Source: Methanosarcinales archaeon (GTDB taxonomy: Archaea; Halobacteriota; Methanosarcinia; Methanosarcinales; Methanogasteraceae). From it: a stretch of DNA of 10,547 nucleotides. This document shows, piece after piece, positions 5,919 to 10,547 of this stretch. Location of the stretch: contig JAUWGA010000051.1 of the NCBI GenBank assembly GCA_030606635.1, positions 1 through 10,547 of the forward strand, read 5' to 3'. The stretch's first letter is position 1; each line of letters begins with the position of its first letter. The position numbers were made by a program, and so were the translations under genes. The notes below the pieces were generated by a model that had not been told where the DNA came from, did not search any database, and was given only the letters and a program-made list of their open reading frames with translations.

Positions 5919-5928
5919 ACATATAATA
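5919..5928 (+). promoter_or_regulatory. TATA box for RNase P RNA
   Basis: ACATATAATA lies about 26 bases upstream of the first base of the P1 helix (5951), the standard archaeal TATA-to-start distance. Confidence 0.6.
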
Positions 5929-5950
5929 CCACCAAGAGACATGTAATAAT

Positions 5951-6283
5951 CGAGAGAGGAAGAGCAGCCGCCGCGACCACAAGTCGTGAGGAAAGTCCCT
6001 CCACCACTGGACACACGGATGCCGAAATGGCTTAGGGCGAGAGTTCTGGCTCTGACACAGAAACGCTTACCACGATATGCCAATGCAATGATGCCGGAAG
6101 GCTGAGGTCGCATAATGCCCTGCCATTGCGGGCAGTGGCATCGATGGATGAAACGGTGAATCCCCGTGGGTGCAAGCCAACACAGGGCAATCGCGAAAGC
6201 GAGAAGCGGAGTCCAGCCGTGCCCGGGTATGGCGCGTAGTCGAATGCTGCTATGAACAGAAGGGGGCTTACTCTCCTCACTCG
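5951..6283 (+). ncRNA. rnpB: RNase P RNA, archaeal type A
   Basis: This is the catalytic RNA that removes 5' leaders from pre-tRNAs. The universal 5' core GAGGAAAGTCCC begins at 5988, and the matching 3' core ACAGAAGGGGGCTTA is at 6256-6270; together they form P4. Between them, GAAACGGTGAATCCCCGTGG followed by GTGCAAGCC matches the conserved specificity-domain region. The ends pair as P1: CGAGAGAGG (5951-5959) with CCTCACTCG (6275-6283), with one mismatch. The 333-base length and intact P1/P4 fit the ancestral type A found in most Euryarchaeota rather than the reduced type M of Methanococcus and Archaeoglobus. Exact ends may be off by a few bases. Confidence 0.92.
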
Positions 6284-6292
6284 CCCGAAGTA

Positions 6293-6320
6293 CTCTTTCA
6301 TAAGAGACTTTTATTATTTT
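6293..6320 (+). terminator. Hairpin and T-rich tract after RNase P RNA
   Basis: CTCTT (6293-6297) pairs with AAGAG (6302-6306) around a four-base loop and is followed by ACTTTTATTATTTT. T-rich tracts act as archaeal terminators, and the position ten bases after rnpB fits. Confidence 0.5.
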
Positions 6321-6416
6321 CCGGGAACGTCGGATCGTCTTATGGAAGCACAACTGTCAGAATGTGGCACTATCGATCTAAAAATCCATCTACACCGTCA
6401 ATCTGCGTAAGCCATT

Positions 6417-6459
6417 AACACTGGTTTCACTGACCCCCCAATCCAATCGTACCAGTGTT
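6417..6459. repeat. Perfect 9-bp inverted repeat between convergent rnpB and pyrH units
   Basis: AACACTGGT (6417-6425) is the exact reverse complement of ACCAGTGTT (6451-6459), with a 25-base loop containing CCCCCC. It may be a bidirectional transcript-end hairpin or part of an unknown small RNA. The rest of 6321-6499 shows no gene or tRNA. Confidence 0.45.
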
Positions 6460-6492
6460 TGCAGGATTAGCGTCATGTTTTTCAACCGACCG

Positions 6493-6506
6493 GAAGAAAT
6501 TAAAAA
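6493..6506 (-). terminator. T-rich stretch ending the minus-strand ATPase/pyrH unit
   Basis: On the minus strand CTTTTTAATTTCTT follows directly from the last codons before the TAA at 6500. It is a plausible archaeal T-tract terminator for the H-I-K-E-pyrH transcript. Confidence 0.3.
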
Positions 6507-6652
6507 GACTTTTTTCCTAAATCCCCAATCGCCCCATCTGAAGCATGAATTGCCAGTCCCTGCAACCGCAACCCTTCCACGCTTATACCTGCGCTCCCAT
6601 CTTTAAGTTCCGTCCCGGCATCACTGCAGATATGTCCCGACCCGCTTCCCAT
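6500..6652 (-). CDS. Possible 50-residue small protein overlapping the end of pyrH
   Basis: A frame runs from ATG 6652, inside the last codons of pyrH (32-base overlap, different frame), to TAA at 6500-6502. The part beyond pyrH has strongly G-rich first codon positions. Its amino acids alternate like beta strands: GISVEGLRLQGLAIH (22-36), then DGAIGDLGKKSF at the end. A GTGA motif sits just before the ATG, which is too close for an ideal ribosome site. It could be a real small gene, a decayed end of another gene, or chance. I do not recognise a family. Confidence 0.35.
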   Translation of the reverse strand: MGSGSGHICSDAGTELKDGSAGISVEGLRLQGLAIHASDGAIGDLGKKSF

Positions 6653-7286
6653 TCACAGCGTCTACCACTTGTCCGGGCTCTCTCCCATCGAGAACGACTG
6701 TGGGAATCCCTGACCGCTCGATGATCTTCGCTGCAAGCATATCAAGCGGCAGATTCGCGCCAGCCTCCATCCTCTCAGCAGCGATAATCTCGATCAGGCG
6801 TGCCGGGGATAGCTCATCCAGTTTCACAGCGTCCGGATGTTTCTTCGGGTCTTTTGTGTATATGCCGTCTGTGGATGTGGCATCGATCAAGATGTCCGCG
6901 TGAACGTATTCCGCAAGGATTGCTGCGACCGCATCGGTCGTGTGCCCAGGGGTAGTCCCACCCATAACAACGATCCTGCCAGAAAGCGCTGCGACGTTTG
7001 CGTCTTCCTGTGTCTCTGGCGGAACCGGGTACGCGGCACTTCCGAGAGCGGCAATGAGGAGGCGGGCATTTAATCTGGTGACCGCAATCCCGATCAAATC
7101 GCAGAACGCCTCATCCGCATCGAATGTGCGTGCCATTCCGATGTAATCGCGGGCAGTCGCGCCGCCCCCGACCACGACAAAGACCGAGTGGTCTGATCTC
7201 AAACCCCGAAGTATCCTTGCGTACTCTGTGAGCCGACCATGATCATGGTCGATCACGGAACCGCCGATCGACAGGACAAGAATCAT
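6621..7286 (-). CDS. pyrH: UMP kinase, archaeal type
   Basis: A 221-residue amino-acid-kinase-fold enzyme that phosphorylates UMP to UDP. It opens MILVLSIGGSVI with the phosphate-binding GGS loop (8-10), then VVVGGGATARDYI (37-49), MGGTTPGHTTDAVAA (108-122), and the nucleotide-binding end DATSTDGIYTKDPKKHPDA (135-153). Length is typical for archaeal UMP kinases, which are near 225 residues. ATG 7286 is chosen because it follows the atpE stop (TGA, one base, ATG) and matches the family N-terminus; a TTG at 7295 would add three residues. It is the last recognised gene of the A-ATPase unit, where atpC would usually be. The placement suggests co-transcription, not a shared function. Confidence 0.93.
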   Translation of the reverse strand: MILVLSIGGSVIDHDHGRLTEYARILRGLRSDHSVFVVVGGGATARDYIGMARTFDADEAFCDLIGIAVTRLNARLLIAALGSAAYPVPPETQEDANVAALSGRIVVMGGTTPGHTTDAVAAILAEYVHADILIDATSTDGIYTKDPKKHPDAVKLDELSPARLIEIIAAERMEAGANLPLDMLAAKIIERSGIPTVVLDGREPGQVVDAVNGKRVGTYLQ

Positions 7287-7287
7287 A

Positions 7288-7857
7288 TCAGCCAAAGAGG
7301 ATGTTAGAGATCTGCTTCATCGACCGCTCGCTGACCTCGCCTACGATGGTGTCGAATGTGTAATCCAACCTGACGGACTCGTCCTCAGTTTCAAGGACGA
7401 TTCCCCCTATACAGTCGATATTACCCGCGTATTCGAGCTTTGTCAGTTTATCTTCAAGCAGTTCATCGCACAATCTCTCAACGATCGGTTGATCCTGCCT
7501 ACTTGAGTATACCCGCGTGGCGTCATCGCTATGCGACCAGACGAGTGACTTTAGGAGGGGCTCGATATCCAGTTCACGGAGACGCTCTGCTGTCTGCTTC
7601 TGGGTCTCGTCCAGTATCTCCTTGCGCGTATTAAGCATCATCCGCCTGACCTCAAGATTCGCGCCAGAGATCTCCTGCTTTCTGATGCGCGTCGCCTCTT
7701 CTTCGGCAGATGCTACCTTCTCACCGATGATCCGTTCGCCTGTGCGCGTCGCCTCCTCAACAATCGCGGATACCTCGCTATCCCGATCTGCCTCGCTAGC
7801 AGATACCTCTTCTCGTGCGCTCTTCAGGATATCGGAAACTACGTTTTCCAGCCCCAT
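7288..7857 (-). CDS. atpE: A-type ATP synthase subunit E (peripheral stalk)
   Basis: A 189-residue stator subunit that pairs with H in the peripheral stalk linking the membrane part to the catalytic head. Residues 1 to about 95 are charged and form a long helix or coiled coil, with the family motif QEISGANLEVRR (61-72). Residues about 100-189 form the globular head-binding domain (GNIDCIGGIVLETEDESVRL, 145-164). MGLENVV at ATG 7857 matches the usual start of methanogen E subunits; a GTG at 7863 overlapping the atpK stop would add two residues. Genes K and E are separated by only two bases. Confidence 0.93.
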   Translation of the reverse strand: MGLENVVSDILKSAREEVSASEADRDSEVSAIVEEATRTGERIIGEKVASAEEEATRIRKQEISGANLEVRRMMLNTRKEILDETQKQTAERLRELDIEPLLKSLVWSHSDDATRVYSSRQDQPIVERLCDELLEDKLTKLEYAGNIDCIGGIVLETEDESVRLDYTFDTIVGEVSERSMKQISNILFG

Positions 7858-7859
7858 GA

Positions 7860-8120
7860 TCACAAGAGCATCATGATCGCAATAACGAAACCGAAGATAA
7901 CGATCGTCTCCGGAATAACGGTCATGATAAGACCCTTACCAAAGAGTTCCTCTTTCTCGGTAAATGCCCCGACCGCTGCGGAACCGATGTCCTTCTCTGC
8001 AATGGCCGAGCCGAGACCTGTTAGTCCGACTGCGAGCCCTGCGCCGATTGCGATTAAACCTTGCTGGTTTGCCAGTATCAGATCAATATCTGCGCCTGCT
8101 AATGCTAATTCTATTGCCAT
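7860..8120 (-). CDS. atpK: A-type ATP synthase subunit K (membrane c ring)
   Basis: An 86-residue proteolipid that forms the ion-carrying rotor ring. It is a single hairpin of two membrane helices: residues about 20-41 (GLIAIGAGLAVGLTGLGSAI) and about 63-86 (LIMTVIPETIVIFGFVIAIM). Glu71 in the PET motif of helix 2 is the likely ion-binding carboxylate, so each hairpin has one site, unlike doubled bacterial V-type K. Coupling ion (proton or sodium) cannot be settled by eye. GGAGGA at 8132-8127, inside the end of atpI, gives a strong ribosome site six bases before ATG 8120, fitting the high synthesis this ring needs. Confidence 0.95.
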   Translation of the reverse strand: MAIELALAGADIDLILANQQGLIAIGAGLAVGLTGLGSAIAEKDIGSAAVGAFTEKEELFGKGLIMTVIPETIVIFGFVIAIMMLL

Positions 8121-8122
8121 TT

Positions 8123-10039
8123 TTAGTCCTCCGTATATATTCTATTGTATCCAAATGGATTGTATATCTTGCCCCCGCCTTCGTAGAACTTGGTAAAGAA
8201 TTCCACGTACTGCAACCTGAGTGCGTGCAGTCCGGGGGCGATTATGCTCAGTGCGGTATTAAGCGCATGTCCGAGTATGAATATGATCGCCGCGACGACT
8301 ATGAAGATCCCGCCGCTATCGAACATCATTCCAGCCATGACATTGACTGCTGTTGCGATGCCGATCGACGATAGACCGACCGCAAGCAGCCTTGAGTACG
8401 AAAGGGTGTTACTCAGGATGGAGGGTATCTCCATAATAGCGGTACCACCCTCTCCTGCGACCAGCATGATGACCGCAAGCGCGAATACAACTGCGCCCGG
8501 CACCATACTCGCAACAACTCCCATCATTCCGAAGAGCAGAAGGAATATGCCAACTTGCAGCACGATCCATGCGATCTTTTCGAGTACCGCCGCTTTCATG
8601 CCGTGTTTCGCAAGTACATTTCGGAACCCGGCGATAAGCCCTACGTTGATATGTATCACGCCGATTAGGAGGGTCGTGACAAGAAGGGTGGTTACGAGGT
8701 GCGTCCTGTGGATCGGATATGTGATATGCTCACCACCCAGACCGGGCATGAGTTCGATGGTTTCCCACCCTGGAATCAAGCCCGGATGCCCATGAATCCC
8801 TGCCAGCGGGAATCCAAGGAATTCCGCATATAATATCCCGAAAAATAGTGTAACTATGTTACAGTAGATCAGGACTGTGAAAAGCGAGTTCCATCCTTCT
8901 CCGTGCAGTTTAGACCTTCCATAAAGAGATATCCCGAGTAAGATCAATGCATACCCGATATCTCCAAGAATCATCCCGTAAAATAGCGGGAATGCGATGA
9001 ACACGAAAGTAGTTGGATCGATCTCATTATATCTCGGGCGGGCATAGAGATTCATGATCGCTTCCATCGGCTTCACGATCTTCGGGTTGTCGTATTCGAT
9101 CGGGACATTCGCTTCATCGACCGGCTCTTCCGCTTTCGCGACGTAAACCCGGTTGCCGGTCGCTTCTTCGACCCTGGATCTCACAGTCTCAAACTCATCA
9201 TCCGGAATCCATCCATCGATCACGAATGTGTGCTCTGATGTCGCAAAGACCAGTGGCGCCTCTTTCTTCTGCGTCTCGATGGATAACAACTCCTCGCTCG
9301 CAAGGATGAACTCCTCGTACTCTGCTTTTACCGAGTCGATCTCTGACGATAGGGACTCGATATCCTTTGTAAGTGAATCCTGCCTGCTCTTAAGTTCGCT
9401 TATCAGGTCGTCAGGTGTGCCCGAGATTGCAGGTATCTTGACCTCGCCAAACTCGTATTCGGCTAACAGGTCTGTTACCTGCTCCATGTGCTTGACCGGG
9501 ACTGCCAGTATGAACAATCCTGTGTCACCGGCGAAGAACTGATACTCATCCGTGATCCCCTTCAGTCCTGCCCGAACATCTGCTCCTTTCCTGACGGTTC
9601 CGGCAAAGACGTGAAGTGTTTCATACCCTGAGCAGAGCTCAAAATTCACAGGAACCCCTGAGAACGCCTCGATCTCATTCATTCCTGTTTGCACATCCTT
9701 CAAGTCTGTCTCGATCTGTGATTTCCGCTCCAGTTTTCTTGATACCACGCCGCCAAGTGTTTCAAGCTTCCCTTCGAGTTCGGATGATAGCTGGCGAGCA
9801 TTGATCGGCTCAGGGTACGATTTCTTGATCCCGAGAAAACTCGCGATCGAACGCAGTTTCAAGAGTTTCTTTGAGTCATCCTCCGCACCAGGCAGCGGAG
9901 TTCCGATGTGAAAATAATCCTCTCCTACATACTCCTCGATATGCAGCGCATGTAGGTCATGTAGCGTCTCGATGGTTGGCTCAAGAACATCCTTGTGCCC
10001 GGTCAGGAGCACCTTACTCATCTGCTTCGGTTTTAGCAT
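8123..10039 (-). CDS. atpI: A-type ATP synthase subunit I (a-subunit homologue)
   Basis: A 638-residue subunit. The cytoplasmic half (1 to about 325) has coiled-coil stretches around 85-125 and 210-260. The membrane half (about 340-638) has seven or eight hydrophobic segments and forms the ion half-channels against the K ring. Arg550 in LSYSRLLAVGL (546-556) matches the essential arginine of the a subunit. The C-terminus carries LHALRLQYVEFFTKFYEGGG (604-623), a strongly conserved family end. ATG 10039 (MLKPKQMSKV) is chosen by family N-termini; it overlaps atpH by 26 bases. Its stop lies two bases before the atpK ATG. Confidence 0.95.
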   Translation of the reverse strand: MLKPKQMSKVLLTGHKDVLEPTIETLHDLHALHIEEYVGEDYFHIGTPLPGAEDDSKKLLKLRSIASFLGIKKSYPEPINARQLSSELEGKLETLGGVVSRKLERKSQIETDLKDVQTGMNEIEAFSGVPVNFELCSGYETLHVFAGTVRKGADVRAGLKGITDEYQFFAGDTGLFILAVPVKHMEQVTDLLAEYEFGEVKIPAISGTPDDLISELKSRQDSLTKDIESLSSEIDSVKAEYEEFILASEELLSIETQKKEAPLVFATSEHTFVIDGWIPDDEFETVRSRVEEATGNRVYVAKAEEPVDEANVPIEYDNPKIVKPMEAIMNLYARPRYNEIDPTTFVFIAFPLFYGMILGDIGYALILLGISLYGRSKLHGEGWNSLFTVLIYCNIVTLFFGILYAEFLGFPLAGIHGHPGLIPGWETIELMPGLGGEHITYPIHRTHLVTTLLVTTLLIGVIHINVGLIAGFRNVLAKHGMKAAVLEKIAWIVLQVGIFLLLFGMMGVVASMVPGAVVFALAVIMLVAGEGGTAIMEIPSILSNTLSYSRLLAVGLSSIGIATAVNVMAGMMFDSGGIFIVVAAIIFILGHALNTALSIIAPGLHALRLQYVEFFTKFYEGGGKIYNPFGYNRIYTED

Positions 10040-10358
10040 GAACTACCATCTCAAATTCCGTGAGTAGGAAATCGACTGCGTCGTCAATCTTTCCTGATGC
10101 AGCCTCCAAAAGCTTATTCGCGTCACTTTTTCCCTGGAGAACAATCTTCCGGCGCTCCTCTGATAGCTGCTCTCTCGCAGTCTCCAGCAGATGGGCGGCA
10201 TGGTCATTGGCGCGCTCCTCTGCATCACTTATAATCTTACGTGCCTCATCCTTTGCAGCCACAACCGCCTTTTTCCGGTCCGTATGCGCCTGTTCGACCA
10301 TCGCAGTGGCGTCGGATTCTGCCTGTTTGATCTTTTCAAGGATTTCGCTTTCACTCAT
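10014..10358 (-). CDS. atpH: A-type ATP synthase subunit H (peripheral stalk)
   Basis: A 114-residue, almost wholly helical charged protein that forms the coiled-coil partner of E in the stator. It runs SESEILEKIKQAESDATAMV, then alanine- and glutamate-rich heptads up to about residue 85, typical of H/G subunits of about 105-120 residues. ATG 10358 is chosen with GTGAG at -12 to -8; a GTG at 10370 would add four residues. It is the first gene of the H-I-K-E cluster. Confidence 0.9.
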   Translation of the reverse strand: MSESEILEKIKQAESDATAMVEQAHTDRKKAVVAAKDEARKIISDAEERANDHAAHLLETAREQLSEERRKIVLQGKSDANKLLEAASGKIDDAVDFLLTEFEMVVHAKTEADE

Positions 10359-10384
10359 TGATTCTCTCACTATTATGTGTGTAC

Positions 10385-10392
10385 TGATAAAA
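10385..10392 (-). promoter_or_regulatory. Candidate TATA box for the A-ATPase operon
   Basis: TTTTATCA on the minus strand, preceded by purine-rich GCGAAGG, lies about 27-34 bases before atpH ATG 10358. It would give an almost leaderless transcript. The gap to the upstream gene is only 42 bases, so read-through is also possible. Confidence 0.3.
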
Positions 10393-10400
10393 CCTTCGCA

Positions 10401-10547
10401 TCATATATCGATCGAACCTGTGAACACACTCTTGAATTCATCGCATATCGCGGCCATCGTCTGGAGTGCGCTTCGCACCGCCTGTACCGGATCCTTGCCG
10501 TTTGTGCGCACATACATGATCGGTTCGCTGATGCCGAGATACTTGAT
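10401..10547 (-). CDS. C-terminal end of an unrecognised protein (5' part outside window)
   Basis: An open frame enters from the right edge and stops at TGA 10403-10401, giving 48 residues. It contains SEPIMYVRTNGKDPVQAV, then a likely helix (RSALQTMAAICDEF) and ends FTGSIDI. Codon use and amphipathic helix pattern look coding. It lies 42 bases upstream of atpH in the same direction. I do not recognise the family from this fragment. Confidence 0.6.
   Translation of the reverse strand: MKYLGISEPIMYVRTNGKDPVQAVRSALQTMAAICDEFKSVFTGSIDI

Noticed and set aside
6170..6418. Plus-strand frame across the end of rnpB
   Set aside because: It begins inside the RNase P RNA and has no protein-like features. 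A 22-codon ATG frame near 6342 was dropped for the same lack of support.
1..10547. CRISPR array, tRNA genes, insertion sequences or C/D-box guide RNAs
   Set aside because: No spaced repeats, T-loop-like GTTCGAATCC sequence, transposase or terminal inverted repeats, or paired TGATGA/CTGA boxes were seen in the gaps.

Overview
The window looks like a piece of a methanogen-lineage euryarchaeal chromosome, close to Methanomicrobia such as the Methanosarcinales, Syntrophoarchaeum or ANME groups. The evidence is an A-type (archaeal) ATP synthase gene cluster, archaeal UMP kinase, an archaeal type-A RNase P RNA, anaerobic (cbi) cobalamin genes, a MEMO-family gene, FtsZ, and Shine-Dalgarno motifs of the GGTG/GGAGG type. 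Most genes are GC-richer than 50 percent; one block is clearly AT-richer.

Layout, left to right. Positions 1-522 (minus) hold the N-terminal half of a MEMO/AmmeMemoRadiSam B protein. Positions 696-5053 (plus) form one tight, co-directional run: cbiT, a gene fusing a small 'PPGW' domain to FtsZ, an unknown 236-residue AT-rich gene, a CbiL-CbiF fusion, and a CbiG N-terminal-domain protein. FtsZ and its partner therefore sit inside a corrin-ring biosynthesis operon. Positions 5284-5787 (minus) encode an ACT-domain regulator. The gap between cbiG and the ACT gene carries two copies of a GTGCA-N6-TGCAC palindrome. Positions 5951-6283 (plus) are RNase P RNA with a TATA box upstream and a hairpin plus T-tract downstream. 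Positions 10358 down to about 6500 (minus) are the A-ATPase genes H-I-K-E, then pyrH, then a possible 50-residue ORF. The right edge holds the last 48 codons of an unrecognised gene.

How the genes work together. CbiT, CbiL-CbiF and CbiG act in the anaerobic corrin pathway: C20 methylation, C11 methylation, opening of the C20 lactone, and C15 methylation with decarboxylation. H, I, K and E are the stator and rotor-ring parts of the A-ATP synthase. The usual catalytic and stalk genes C-F-A-B-D do not follow E here, so they must be elsewhere if the enzyme is functional.

The most unusual part is about 1230-3377. The FtsZ gene is a compositional mosaic: an AT-rich N-terminal extension like a family of short PPGW proteins, a GC-rich complete FtsZ core, and a basic amphipathic tail instead of an acidic C-terminal peptide. 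It overlaps by ATGA an AT-rich gene of unknown function. Together they look like an acquired FtsZ-plus-partner module inserted between cbiT and cbiL-cbiF.
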